Shown here in pieces: positions 23,001 through 35,681 of a stretch of DNA of 64,000 nt; within the stretch, counting starts at the first letter, position 1; every line of letters starts with the position of its first letter. Source of the stretch: Caenorhabditis remanei (lineage: Eukaryota > Nematoda > Chromadorea > Rhabditida > Rhabditidae); assembly GCF_010183535.1 (NCBI RefSeq), contig NC_071332.1:12090001-12154000 (forward strand), read 5' to 3'. Under the pieces are notes generated by a model. That model was not told where the DNA came from. It made no database searches and saw only the letters and a program-made list of their open reading frames with translations. Made by a program: the position numbers and the translations under genes.

Positions 23001-26000
23001 CACGAAGCCAAGTGATCTTCAAGCTGTTGTCGTTGATTGGATTTACTTGGCATTCTAAATGAATTGGTTCTCCTTCCTCGATCTAAAATGAGAGAAATAG
23101 TTGAGCTGAAATTTTTCAAAATTGTCAAATCATACATCTCCCAAGTCGGCTTGAAGTGGGACAACAAACACTGGTGGTCCTTCTGGTCCCTTATCTTCAA
23201 TTTCGACTCTTCCATATTTGTTGAGATTCTCAAGATAGTTGATCTTGCCAAGAGATTCTTGATGTTGAGTGTCAGACATGATCTGCCCGGCTGCTGAAAT
23301 TATTTCACTTTGGTGGAGGAAGTATCATTACTTGAAACTTACGAGTTACAGTAATCTGGCACTGTCGGATAGCTTCTCCAAGAAGATTGCTTGCTCTGAC
23401 TGAGTAACAACCCGAGTCTTCAGCAATAGCTCCCTTGATATCCAAAGCAATGAATCCGAATTCATTGAGGGTCTTGACACGACTTCCAGTCAACAGTGGA
23501 CGGCCGTTGACGAACCACTCAATGACCATGGTTGGATCGTTTACTGGAGTAACACGAAGATCAACGTGGATGTTCTCATGCTCGTTGAGTTGGACGTCTG
23601 GAAGATCGTTTAGGAACTTTGGAGCAGCATCGCAAGTTCGGTCCTCGACCTCGGCGATTCCTTGACGACGATCTTGTTCGAGCTCCTGAAATGAAAGAAG
23701 TTGAATATTTGTACACAATTTTTACAGTAACCAGTTGTAGAAGCAACGCATTCTATATCCCCGGTCAAGTCTCATGGCTCCTCCTTCAATTTATCAATCT
23801 TCATTAACCGTCTTCCCATAAACAAAAACTATATAAGGTGCGCAAAATATATAACTAAATAAACAAAACACTCCTCTTATTGACACAATACACTTAGCCC
23901 TTCTTCTCTCTTTATTGTTTCTGTTCCCGACGGGGCCATAATCATTCACAACTATGCATCGCCTTACTATTCTCCTTCTGCTCTTTTGCTCTCTGATAAC
24001 AATTAATTGTTATCAACAACAACGTCTCAATCAGTACCGTATTCCTCATTTGAATCTTCCATTCACTGATGAGCCTAGATATTATGCACCGGAAAGAGTA
24101 ACTGCCGTTCAGAAACAAAAAACTATTCCGCTTTGCGAGTATTGGAGAATCCTAGGAGTCTATCGGGAGGAGTGTCAAGAAGATGAAATTCTGATGGACG
24201 ACTATGAAACCAATAAACAAAAGGAGTCATTTGAGAGTGAGTCTTCAGAATAAAGTGATTGATATTTAGTCAGATTTTCAGTAGGTCTCCCAGTTTGTCG
24301 TCTGAAGTTCCTAACCGCGTCTTGTGTCAAATCAGCTAAATGTGCATCTGGAACGGTAAGTCTCAACCCTTGAAAAATGCTCATTTTCTTCAATTTAGGT
24401 ATGTCTCGATTTCTCAACTCAACGCTGCTGTCATCCGATGCCTGGAACATGTCCAACTCCCACTCAACTCGGCTATAAATGCATGGTCTACACTCCTATC
24501 AGCTGGTGTACCACAGATCAAGACTGTAAGGGAAAGAAGTGCTGTCCAACGGGATGTGACTATAATGTCTGTGTCTAACTGTATTCTACTGGTTCTTCTC
24601 ATTCATTCAAAATGTATTCTCTCCTTCTTAGAATCTCATTATTCTGTTGTCAGTTCTCAAATGCTCACATCTAATTCTTTTCGAAATCTTACCTTGATTC
24701 TTTCTAATCCTTCTGGATGATGTGGTTCCAAATAAAGTACTTTCTCAGTTCCCACAACCAATTCAACATTGCTTCTTGCTTCTCCCAATTCGTTTCTAGC
24801 AACCAAAGTGTAAGTTCCAGAGTCTTGTGGGTAAGCATACAGAAGATCCAATGCCACATATCCGAAGTCAAACATTGGGCGGAAACGATGGGCTGCTGGA
24901 AGTGGATTACCGTTGTGATACCACTCAACAGTCATCTTCACATCGTTAGCCGGTTGGATTCTGGCTTCAAAGTGAACTGGTTCGTTCTCCATCACTTCGA
25001 TCTTTCCAGTGAGTTCACGAGCGAATTTTGGAGCTTCCAGGGAGTTGAACTCTTCTGGACGCTCAACGGATTGTGGGCCAATGTGAATTTGATGACTGTC
25101 AAGATATCCGATAATCGGTAGACTATCGGCATGCTTGGAGTCCAATTGCAATGTATCGATCCAGACGGTGGTGAGCTCTGCAGATGATTGAGCTTGTCCG
25201 TGGGAATTGAAAAGAACACAAGTGTAAACACCTGCGTCTTCTGGATAAGTTGGATGAAGTGAGAGGGAAACAACTCCAAAGTTCTGGAAGATTTGAATTC
25301 TGTTTGCATTTGGAAGTGGTTGTCCATCCTTGAGCCATGAAACACGAAGAGATGGATCATTGATTGGTTGAATTCTAGCTTCGAAGATTGATCTTCCGAG
25401 TTCTTGTTCACAATGGAAAGGTTTCAATTGGGAAAGGAACTTTGGTGTTAGATCTTGAGCAGAATGGGCAAATTGAATCTCTCGGACATCATCGACGTCC
25501 AATTGACGGTTTTGCTCAAATTGGTGAAGCTCAACTTTCGGGTGAACAATGATGGTTGCTTCTTGTTCGGATTGTCCGACTTGGTTGGAGGCACGGCAGG
25601 CATAGTATCCACTGTCGTCTTTCGATGTTTGTGGAATATCGAGAGCGGCAAATCCGTGAGAAAGCGATTGACGGTACTTCTCGCCTGAAAAAAAACGAAA
25701 TTTAAATTTTTTGAAGATAAAAGAAGTACTCACTGTTAGCCAACTCTTTTCCATTCAATAACCAAATAACTCTTAAGTTTTGATCGTTGATTGGTGTCAA
25801 CTTGGTCTCCAAATGGATCGGTTGACCTTCGAAGATCTCTTGAGATCTCAATTCAGAATGGAAGTTCGGTAAGTCAAGTTGCACTCCAGCCGGAGCCTGA
25901 GCACCCTTTGATTGATAAGTGGTTCCTCCGAATTGAGTTCCAGAATCTCCTTGTTGTTGAATGAAGTTTCCATGTCCAACGACGGCGATGTTAGCGGCGA

Positions 26001-29000
26001 CACGTGCTTCTCCAAGTGGGTTGACAGCCACAATGGTGTACTCTCCTTGATCGAAAACTGTAACTGGATTGATTTCCAGAGCAGCGATTCCGAAATCAGT
26101 GAGGGTGGCAATTCTGGAAGAGGCCAAAATAGCCTTTCCATTCAGAAGCCAGGCGATTCTGAGATTTGGATCATCGACAGGAGTGTACTTGATTTCAAGT
26201 CTGGCAGATTGTCCTTCGATGAGTTGTTGTGATTGTAATGATCCATCGAACTTCGGTGCAGATTTTGATTGAGATACATCTTGCAATTGATTAACAGGTG
26301 TTCTTGATCTTTCGACCTTGTCAACTTTTCGAAGTGTGATCATTTCTCTGTGGGCTGGTCCCGTGAACTTTTGACGAGAGTTTACGACGACTCGACCCTT
26401 GAGAGTTGTTGTTCCATGTTTGTTGGTTGCGTCACACCGGTACCATCCTCCTTCTTTCAGTGTGGCATTGTTGATGTGCAACGTTGTTTCGTTGCCTTTA
26501 GTATCAACGCTGGAAATGGAAAAATTATAATCATTTATGTCGAAGACAAGTTACTCACGCATAGTTTCCACCCGATGAGATCGGTTCATTATCCTTGAAC
26601 CATTTGAAGCTCACTCCTTCTCCTGCTGCCTTACAGTAGAGCTTCACAGAATCCCCGTCATAAAGTGTAGTCGACTGGAACTTTCCGGTGAATTCGGGTG
26701 CTTCCGGTGACTTGGCTTCTGAAAAATAAGTTTTTCGCTGATAACAATTTGGATTAATTGTGTTCAAAACGCAAAAAGAAAAGAAAACTCACGAAGGACG
26801 TTCAATGAGAACCTGCTCTGGAACGATCCTCCTTCATTTCTGGCTACCAACATGTACATGTCGGCGTCATGTGCATCCACTTTCTCGATAATAAGCCGAC
26901 CGCTGCCGTCTGGCCCACTCTCGATTTTGTACTTTCCTCCTGATTGAATCACAGTTCCATCCGACTTCTGCCATGTCAGTGATGGAGTTGGTGTTCCTAC
27001 TACTTTAGCGCTGAATGTTACTGTTTCAAAAGCCTTTGCTGCCACAGATTGTGGATGAACGAGGAACTGTGGTGGACGAGCGTTTACAAGTGCTGCTCCA
27101 TGTTCGTGCCCGCGTGCTGATTGTGATGATGGACCGCCGTTTGCTGCGTGGACGGCGGATCCATTTGCTGAACCGTTTGCTGCTGACCCGTTTGCGGTTT
27201 TGGCGGAACCATTTGCTGCTTTGATTCCACCGTTCTGAAATTGAGATGGATGAATCATTCGAGAAGAACTAATTGACTCACGGTGACTTGGGTAGGTTGT
27301 TGCTGTCTGAATACTGGCATATTGTTCTGATGATGTTCTCTGAGATGCTGCTGATATTGATTAAAATGATGGAACGGTGCTAATTGTTCCTGTTGTTGCT
27401 GCTGCTGCTGGTGTTGGTGTTGATGTTGATGTTGTTGATGTTGTTGATAGAGTTGCTGCTCCTAAAAGAAATTCAAAACCTTTTTTTCAATAATTTGAGA
27501 TAAATGGCTCACTCTATTCAACTGCTGTTGCCTACGGTGTTGTTCGTATAGGTTCTGATGGGAAACTTCTTGACGTTGTTGTTGTTGTTGATGGTATTGC
27601 TGCTGATGTTGATATTGTTGTTGCTGCTGTGGTCTGATCTGCGCGTAATGCGGTTCTTGATATTCGTCAGAAGCGTATTGAGGTCGACGGACTAGGTCGA
27701 AATCTTGCCAGGTTTGATGTGCTGGTTGGGGTTGTTGTTGTTGGTATTGAAGATGATAAGGCTGAGTTTGCTGCTGTTGCCTTAACCTCTTCTCGTGTTC
27801 CAACCGACGACGTTCTTCTTCAAGTCTGGCTCTCTCCTCCTTCTCTGCCTTCTCGCGTTCGAAAAGCTCTTGCTGCTGAAATTATGAGGTTTTGTTTTAC
27901 TATTTCTAGTTTCTCAATGTGAAAAACAGTATATTTAGAAATGGCCCTGTCTCAAGTTTTTTTTCAGAATCAAGACCGTCCTTACCTGCTGCTGCCGCAA
28001 TCGCTTCTCGTGCTCCAACTGCCGACGCTCCTCTTCCAATCGCTCGCGTTCCGCTTTTTCGCGTTCAAAAAGCACACGAAGACGGTCCTGCTCTTCACGG
28101 ATGCGTCGGTTCTCGGCGTCGCGTTGTCTCTGTTGAGCGAGACTCGCTTCGACGAGCGCCTGTTGTTGTTGTTGGCGATCACGCTGCAAAAAAAGAAGAA
28201 TTGAGAAAGAGAGAATTATTTCATAATGTTTGGAGTCATTTTTTATCGTTTGTCACTTTGTCATTTTGTGTGAAGTAAGTGTGAAGTCATTTGGTCTAGC
28301 TGGTGGGATGTCGGGTTGAACCAATTGTGCGTGGGAGTCCCGGAGAGAGACGGGGGAACGCTCAAGACTCAAAAATCAGTCGGGAGTCATTAATAGTGAT
28401 TAATATATTTCACGCTTAGAGATCATAAGGAAGCGATAACGTTGAAGACCGAAAATCTTAAGGACTATGTTAATGGATGAATATAAATTCTCTAACAGAG
28501 TCGATACCTCTGATAGCATGTTCTCTCTAAATTTACACACAGACCTAGTTATTTATTATAGAATAAGGCTAGATCAAGGTTAAAGCCAGGTACAGGTTAA
28601 GGTTTAAAGATCAATCAGTTCATCGAACAGCTCCAAAACAGTGCTTGAAGTTAGGTTTGTTACACACTCTATCAATTAAAGTTTTTAACTCCGTAAACAT
28701 CATCTAAGATCAAGGTTCAAGTTTTATTTTTCAAATTCCCCTGCTCTTGGTCAACAAGAACATTTTCTTAGACCAACAACTATTCTGTTGGCTCTCTTCA
28801 AGACCACGTCGTTTTGTTTTCAGTAACATTTTGTTTTATTTCCAGACAAATTACCCATTACTTGTCTTCTCCGATTGTCTCCTCCTAACTAACAACCCAT
28901 CTCACTCAATCACCATGTCATAAAAAACTCAATAGAGCTGCCCCAACCAGAAGATCTTGGCAGGAAAATTTGCACCTCCGATCATCATTTGATTTCGTAA

Positions 29001-32000
29001 CATTACACACTGGGATCCCGACAACAGGCATGGCACACAATTGTTATCCAATAACCGAGAGAGGGATCCCCGTGTGCAACACAAAAAATCAGTTGTGTTG
29101 TCACGGAAGTCGAGAAAAAAGCACACAAGAAGATCCGAAGATATCGGATGACGTGGTCAGTCAAAGATGTTCTTATTTTTGAGAACTTTTCGAACCGAAG
29201 TTTTGAATAAAGGGGATAACTCACCTCTTGCTGCTCGCGGAGCTGATTTTCCTTTCGTCGTTCGTCCGGCACGTTCAAGGGGTAGACCTCGATGCGCGCT
29301 GAACTTTCGACCTGCAAAGAAATTAGTTATTAATTTATCAAAATGAGGAAAAACGTTTCAAGTTCCGATCATTGGAACACTAGAAGACATAGTGGAAGAA
29401 ATATTTGAAAAGAGGATAACACTTGCAAGATGTCTGATCATATCTAATTGTGTGTGATGATGGTGAGCAAATATTGAGACGATCGTAGAGAAAGAAGCAT
29501 AAAGACAAAGGATATTTCGAATTGATAAGCAAACAAACATTGCGCAACTTTACAATCAGGGAAAATCGGTATTATGTTTTCTAATTTGGGAGAAAACAAG
29601 TACATGATTGCAATCAAAGCAGGCAAAAACTTAGTTGGAAAGTTTTTGTGAAATGTTCAAAGTTATCCGCAAACAAGGGTCTTAACATAACATAGGAAGT
29701 TACGGAATCCGAGTTCTACGAACCCGGAAATGTGTGTTTTTAAGAAATACAATTTTGAATTGATAGTACGACAAATTTGAATACTAACAAGAATATACTT
29801 ATAAGAATGTTTGAATCAAATGGATTTTAAAAAAAGAATAACAAAGAGGTTTCTGTCGGAAAAGTTAGACAAATCCTGAGAGCACCCGTTTTTTTCTTAA
29901 TTCAACTTTTCCTACTAGAAAAACTACAAACAAAACATATAATTAATCATAACCAATAAATCGGAATTCGTTCTATTTCAAGACTATTCAGCACTTATAG
30001 TCAGTGGAAGGTGAAGAGTAGTACGGAATTCCGATACCACTTGAAAGAGAATCAAAAATTGTTACAGATGGGTGCAAAAAGAATCTGGCTGAGATTGAAA
30101 AATAGACGAAATTGTTGTTTATCGCGTCTACACCGAGCTCAGGTAACTAATAGAAAATAAGTCATCAGGGAACGTCAAGAAAAGGGGCGGAGCCTCCTTC
30201 TATCAATTCATCTCATCTCTAGGAGAAGGAAAGAAAAAAGAAGGTAAAGGTGTGAAAGTTGGAGACTTCAAGCTTCATATTCTCTTCCTGCCAATTGATG
30301 ATGGCAGTAGAGAAGAGAGGATGGGACCAGGAGAAGCAACAACAAAATATCAGATCTTTTGGCAGGGGCCCTCTGATCAGATCAGGACTCTCTGCATCTC
30401 TGGGTCTGAGTAAGGTGTCCGAAATTTCTGTGGATGGAGAAGGGGATTCTCTTTTTCTCTTTCTCTCCGATCACCAACATCCTAGCTGTTTATCTTCCTT
30501 CTCCTTCCCCCGCACCTTTTTGCCCCTCTTTTTTTTCTGAACTCTCCGGGAACCTCTGCGTATGCGCCAATTAGCACAATCTCTATTGGTTTTCTCAAGC
30601 TCTCCCACCGGCGAAGATTGCAACACACAATGGCTGGATCCCCGGCTTCGATGAGCAGCTTCTTTCTCATTCTCACATGTGGGAAATAATGATGGAACGG
30701 GCGAACAAACTACCGTAGGGCCCCAAGTCGTTGGAGAAGAAGAATAAGATGAGAGCAGAAAAAGTGGTTTAGTTGCAATAGTAATGTGGCTTTTAGATGG
30801 GATTGAGGAGAAGAAAAAAGATGGGCCAATACCAAGATCGATAGATCAAAGAAGAAATAGAGATTATAGATTTTGAAATTGGGATCGAAGAAATGGGAAA
30901 AAGTCAGGAAGCTGCAGGGACCAATTATCAATGGATTAGAAACTTTTGTTTATCTTACACATAGTTTTTTTTTCAATTGAATATTTAAAAATCTAATCAA
31001 ACGGTATCGAAAATTCTTCTTGGTTCAGCACTTCTTTTCTGAGCTCTCACTAAAGTTGTACTAACGGATTTTACCGATTCAAAAATCTATGTACTTTGTA
31101 AACTTTCAGATTGTTTATAGATATTATGTCAACTTCAATTTCGTTTTACTAATGTAGCACACTTTCAGAGATGTTGGATTCATCTAGAACTATCACAAAT
31201 GTCTTATATCATTTCCAAAAAAGGATTCAAGGCACTAATGAACTTATGTCGCCGTAATAACCAAAAGAAACCAAAAGAAAAGAAATTTCTTTTGGTTTGT
31301 TCCACCCAAAAAAAAACTTTTTTTCTGAAAAATTGTAAGTGATAAGAGAAGCGCGAAAAAGGGTTGTGAATGAACTTCCGTTCGTCAATCCTCTTATTAT
31401 CCAACCTTCTTCCTCCCTCTCCTCCTACTCTTCCAAAATCTTTTCTCCCACACACACAAAACTGTTTCATCACCCCCTATCCTTTTTTACTGTCTCTTTT
31501 TCTCTCATTTTTCATTTTTCCACATTCATTCTCAAGTGCTCGGTAGAAGGATTTGCTTAGCAAATATCTGAGAAGAAGGGAGGAGGCAAACTGTCTCAGA
31601 GATATGAGCTACGTGCACTTTTGGCAGAGAGAATCAGATGAATAATATTGATTTTTTTGAGTGAACAAAAAATAAAAGAAAAAATGATGAGAACGAACGC
31701 TTGAACTTTTCTATGGACTAAAAAGAAATGCATGGGAACGAGAGGGAAAAAACACCGAAGAAGATTCTCACTGATGGCTCATCTCATTTTAACAGTCAAG
31801 TGAAATGATCTCTGGTTCAAAGAAAAATATTTACAGCTAATTTTTCACAAGATTTGAAACATACTTTTCCGAAGCGATTTTCCGAAACGACAGTATAATC
31901 TCCAGCTTCTTCTGTTGTAACCATTGAAATCTTGAGAACAGCCATTGATCCCTTATATGTCATTTGCATTCTTGGACCAGAAACTTGTAGTGGGCGACCG

Positions 32001-33543
32001 TTGAAATGCCATTGGATCTGGAAAGTGGGGATTTCTTTTTTGAAACTTGAAAGGATCTGTCTTAGAAAAAGTGCAAACGAAACAATAAACCTACTCGTGG
32101 TTTCGGATTTCCAACAATGTTGGCCTGTAGGATGGCATCTGTTCCCTCAGTTAGTCTGAGCCCTCGAAGTGGTGTTCGAATGATTGGTTTTGTTCCAACG
32201 CCACGTGCATCTAAGGCAGAAAGCTCTGGTTCTGTTTCTGATTCGGATATAGTCCAGTGCTGAAAATTCCAGGTAGATAGAGAAATAGAAATCGTTGAAC
32301 AACTTTAATTCAGATAAATACAAATTCTAATTACTATTGAACATTTTCAGACTTTTTTTTCTAGCACTTTTGGTACTGTAGTGAGAATTTTGGTACTGTA
32401 GTGGATGATAAACGTCAAGAGCCACGTTTTACAGGCTTGTCTCCTAGTAAAGTTTTCGATTTCTCCCAAAGCAAAACTTCACTCACCATGTCAACACTTC
32501 CTTGATCCGTATCGTATCCCTGCTTCTGCATCTGCTTCTGAGCAACACTGCTTGGTCTCAATGTCTGTGATAACATTCCCTGTTTTCTGTCTTTCGTGAG
32601 CCGTGTCTGCTCATTTGCAAACCACCGATCGTACTGTTCTCTTGGGAGTAATTGTGCTCCACTGATTGCTTCTCCATGAACATTTGATGCTTTGATGGTG
32701 TATTCTCCAGCGTCATCGTTGAACATTTGTGGAATTATCAAAGAGATTATTCCAGATTTTGCATCATGCTCAATTTTCGCTCTGTAGTTTTGAAGCGGTT
32801 TTCCGTTCTTCATCCATTCAATATTTGGTGGTGGGACTGCAATTACACGTCCTTCGAAAGTGACTCCAGCTCCTGGTTTCAATGGTTGATGACGAAGTTC
32901 TTTCAGGAATATTGGGGCAGATGGGCCAACAGGGGTTTGTGGAGGCGCTGGGGATCTAAAACTCGCGGGATTCGGATGATCATTTGACAACTGAAGAACT
33001 TACGCCACAGCTGACTTTGCTCCTGGAACTGGTGTTGGTGCTGGTGCACAAATGAGGATACACGTGGATTGTTTGGTACCAGCAGCATTTGAAGCTTGAG
33101 CTGTGAATCGACCACTGTCAGCAGCTTGAACTTGAGGAATGACAAGTCGATGTTTGAGACCGTCTTCTTCGATCTGAAATTTCGGAACTTTCAGTTGATT
33201 GATTGGTTTTTTCTGGTTAAGAAGCAAAACAAGGAATGTTTTAGAAATATATCTAAAACTAAAGTTCAAAAAATTACTCGATAATCTGGGCACATAGAAA
33301 CATTATGTCCATCTTTGAGCCATTTGATCGCCGGATCCGGATGACCTTCGAGTTGGCATTCCAGAATGATCGTCTCGCCAACCACTGCTCGCTTATCGGC
33401 TAGCGGCTGAAAAAATTTTAGTGTATCCTTTGATTCATTGCTAGATTGCATATTTTTGTTTTGAAAAAATAACTCACCCTAATAAAAGTCGGTGCAACCC
33501 GGTTGGCGGCATCTCGCTCGCCGAGCGGTTGCTTGAACGGCAT
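11021..33543 (-). CDS. ketn-1: kettin (titin-like giant Ig-repeat muscle protein)
   Basis: About 30 exons in phase give roughly 4,980 residues, from ATG at 33543 (MPFKQPLGERD) to TAG at 11021. Main exons: 33478-33543, 33278-33406, 33004-33173, 32487-32955, 32095-32259, 31865-32017, 29225-29311, 27986-28183, 27513-27875, 27282-27461, 26793-27234, 26559-26718, 25734-26509, 24693-25684, 23343-23685, 23136-23293, 22836-23082, 22208-22317, 22027-22131, 21523-21717, 21181-21384, 17534-21100, 13467-17471, 13196-13318, 12422-12604, 11605-12352, 11213-11442 and 11021-11155. Domains in order: three Ig domains, a coiled-coil/poly-Q segment, about 27 Ig domains joined by 35-residue linkers with the pattern H..SW..IQ.IEAP, a PEVK-like stretch and four terminal Ig domains. 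Each Ig shows W..NG.PL, DFG and D.G.Y.C.A.N..G. Kettin binds actin and alpha-actinin at the dense body/I-band. The linker pattern, insert and length fit C. elegans KETN-1. Confidence 0.93.
12797..13099 (-). other. ketn-1: two probable optional ketn-1 exons
   Basis: Between the PEVK-like exon (13196-13318) and the last Ig block, two in-phase candidate exons are seen. One, at 12959-13099, encodes a Ser-rich stretch (SSSEYTSSF, QAYREHKESSSSD). The other, at 12797-12904, encodes VYLSVETADSFS followed by YSPRSPRRER. Both have AG acceptors and GT donors and lengths divisible by three, so they can be included or skipped without changing frame. If the second is not spliced at 12797 it runs into a stop, giving a possible shorter C-terminus. 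This points to alternative splicing of the elastic/linker zone; transcript evidence is absent. Confidence 0.5.
13196..13943 (-). other. ketn-1: PEVK-like Lys/Glu/Pro/Val linker of kettin
   Basis: About 200 residues without Ig features, rich in K, E, P and V. It carries the repeated short motif V(N/K)LK, followed by A or T (VNLKA, VNLKA, VKLKT, VKLKT, VQLK), and LPTPPPEL. It is encoded by the end of the exon at 13467-17471 plus exon 13196-13318. In titin-family proteins such stretches act as unfolded springs; here that role is inferred from composition and position between Ig blocks. Confidence 0.6.
22318..22492 (-). other. ketn-1: candidate alternative first exon / internal start of ketn-1
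   Basis: Exon 22208-22317 can be read without splicing back to an ATG at 22492. This gives a distinct N-terminus (MNSNNKYVFGVNYG, then a Ser/Thr/Pro-rich stretch with a GMGHIL and a GMGLLN motif) that runs in frame into the KDAILGAVQHP linker. Just upstream on the - strand an ACTATTAG acceptor-like site precedes the ATG by about 12 bases, compatible with trans-splicing. It would yield a shorter kettin lacking the first eleven or so Ig domains and the coiled coil. Known titin-family genes use internal promoters; here it is inference from an open frame of 58 codons. Confidence 0.45.
23954..24578 (+). CDS. small secreted Cys-rich protein with WAP-like C-terminus, nested in a ketn-1 intron
   Basis: Three exons in phase, 23954-24236, 24282-24355 and 24399-24578, encode about 178 residues. 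A clear signal peptide (MHRLTILLLLFCSLITINC) is followed by a Tyr/Arg/Pro-rich segment and a cysteine-rich C-terminal half. The end reads C.T.QDCKGKKCCPTGCDYNVC, the spacing of the last half of a whey-acidic-protein four-disulfide core. The frame was chosen because it places 13 cysteines in the last two exons and stops right after the final Cys. The gene lies wholly inside the ketn-1 intron 23686-24692, on the opposite strand. WAP-type proteins are often protease inhibitors or antimicrobial/cuticle factors; no specific role can be assigned. Confidence 0.78.
27282..28183 (-). other. ketn-1: coiled-coil and poly-Gln/His segment of kettin
   Basis: Exons 27986-28183, 27513-27875 and 27282-27461 encode a charged helix (REEQDRLRVLFEREKAER, LEEERRQLEHEKRLRQQQ) followed by long Gln-rich and His-Gln-rich runs. 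The block LFEREKAE..ER..LEEERR.LEHEKRLRQQQ occurs once in each of the first two exons, so an exon was duplicated. The CAA/CAG/CAT-rich DNA at 27380-27450 and 27560-27640 is probably length-variable. The segment splits Ig3 from Ig4. Confidence 0.8.
28184..29224 (-). other. large ketn-1 intron (about 1.0 kb)
   Basis: No coding exon with a family match is seen on either strand. Long introns near the 5' end of muscle genes often carry enhancers, but no specific site can be named. Confidence 0.5.
29312..31864 (-). other. largest ketn-1 intron (about 2.55 kb)
   Basis: This intron separates the Ig3 exon from the 29-residue exon VESSARIEVYPLN. It contains pyrimidine- and purine-rich runs (30455-30540, 31380-31540), but I see no convincing exon, RNA gene or repeat. 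It could hold regulatory elements or an alternative promoter for isoforms starting at the coiled coil. Confidence 0.5.
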
Positions 33544-35681
33544 ACTCAACTAAGTAGTGTCTTTCGATTTGTAGTTTTTTTTCTTACAGACAGAGATTTT
33601 CGATTCTTTTCAGATGGATATAACTTGGCCCATGCGCTGGAAAATTAAATGTTATTTGAGATTTAAAAAAAGACAAGGAAAATAATGTTTACAATCGAAA
33701 CATGAAAATGGAAACTGGAAACGTTGAAAGGAAACATGAAAGAGGATACAAAAGATATGAATATTCTATCTCTGAACATTATGCAACTGTTCGAAAGAAA
33801 TGCTCCCGCGGGAGGAGACACAGAGTCACTCGAAAAGGGCAAAAATAAACAGAGGGAGCCGGAGACGAAACAAAAATCTTCAGAGATATGAACAAAGCAA
33901 CTCGAAACAGTCATCTTCAGTTTGGAATCATGATTATTGAGGATATATTATGAAGAGGGTTAAATGCATGGATTAGAGAAAGTGGAACAGAAATACAACA
34001 GAGATTTTAAACTGAAAACGGTTTAATCTGATTTTTTTAATTGAAAAACAATAATGAACAATTTGAAAAAAGTCACAATAACTTTTTCAACTTAAAAAAA
34101 CATAAATATTGTAAGTCTTTTCTCATATTCTAGATGCCTTTGTTATAACTGCTTTAATAATTAACATAATTAAGTTGACAGATAATTTTTACTTTTACTA
34201 TAAAAGGTTTCATCTTCCACATGAGAAAATATTGATTACAAGAACAACTGTCACTTTTTTGCTACTGTTGATTGCCACACACGCAAGATCCTATTCCTAC
34301 TAGCTTTTTAACAGTCTTTTTTCTTGTTTGTCGAGCTCTCAGAAAGAAAATTCAACACCCACTTTCTCACATTCTTCATAACAGATCAAAGGTGGTCCAC
34401 TAGAATCATCATAACTTAAAAAGAAACGGTTGGAAGTTAGAGTTTGTCACAGAAGCTAGAAACTGTATACAGTCTGGTTACAGTTTTCAGGAAAAAAACA
34501 ATTTTGGAGGATGACTGTAATAACTTTATGAAGCATTTCAATTCATGTAGCCCATTTCAACTGTATTTTGCGTTTCGAGAATTTCAGAAAAGTGGCAAGT
34601 GAGAAAATAAAAGTATGACATTCCAAAATAAGGAAACTCGAGAAAAAGAGAGAACGTATGTAAAAATACATTTTTCGTTTGTGAAAACAGTGAAGAAAAA
34701 TCAGAAATACACTTTCAAACTGTATGGCTCCCATACAAAATATCCACAAAAACTGAATTGTCAGCTATTCGATTGAAATTGGACTCATCTGATGATCGTA
34801 TGATTTTCTGACTCCTTACCTAATTTCGATCTAAAATATAGATGTGCAGAGAACGTTCTAAATCCATGCATAATGAATTAAAAAAGAAACAGAAACAAAC
34901 AAGCAAAAAAAAGAAGCACAAAGAGTATCTTCAACACATATCTACACGATGGCAGTAGTAGGTGGAGATGGAAGTTCTGACCCTCTGTCTGTTTCTCTTC
35001 TAGAGCATGCTCTCTCACTTCGGGAGCCGCACATCCCGAAGGCTCTCGAGCACGCTGTAATGCTCGGAGACGGGAGGAGAAAGAGGAAAGCAGGGAGACG
35101 ATGGAGGGATCCCGTCGATCTGAGGAAACTGAGATATATAGAGATAGAAGTGAGTGCGGTTTGGTAAACACTTGCTTGTCTTTGTGGAGATGCGAGAGAG
35201 GATTCAGTTGCTCCCGAAACATAAAGAAACATGATTTCTTTACTTATAAATGGAACGGGTGTTGAGAAAATCAAAATTGAAATCCAATTAAGCAAATTTC
35301 ATTTTATTATGGTCAGCCAAGCGGCTTATTTTTACTTTTATTGATATTGTGAACTTTTGTGTCAGAGTGTGAATTTCAAATATTAAAATTATCAATCATT
35401 AAGGAGTTCTACAGTTTTTCATCCAATTATTTCAAAGTGATCAAACATTGAAACTGTGTCCTTCAATTTGATCAGTGACCTTTTTCGAATTTTAATTTTT
35501 TTTAAACATTTTTTCTGTCTGTCTCCTCAGTTCAAATTAAGAACCGCCCATTTTTCTCTGTCATTTCACACGTACTCAAATTAAATAATCTCATCATCCA
35601 CATCATGTGAATTACGACGACGACGGTATATAAATCGTATATGTTTGTGTAAAAGTTTAATCTGAAACAATTTTGGACAAA
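33544..35681. other. divergent intergenic region: ketn-1 and dehydrogenase promoters
   Basis: About 2.1 kb between the ketn-1 start (-) and the first dehydrogenase (+). A TTAG acceptor-like site sits 6 bases 5' of the ketn-1 ATG and could accept a spliced leader or a 5' UTR exon. Open frames at 34878-35295 overlap on both strands and match no family. Confidence 0.55.
35627..35634 (+). promoter_or_regulatory. TATA box of dehydrogenase 1
   Basis: TATATAAA 48 bases before the ATG at 35682. Near-identical boxes precede the other two dehydrogenases. Confidence 0.6.

Noticed and set aside
30259..30540. 93-residue + strand frame in the largest ketn-1 intron
   Set aside because: Low-complexity S/F-rich end caused by a pyrimidine run; no family match.
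34878..35295. Overlapping open frames of 72-117 residues on both strands upstream of the dehydrogenases
   Set aside because: Composition follows local base bias, no domain, and frames on opposite strands overlap fully.
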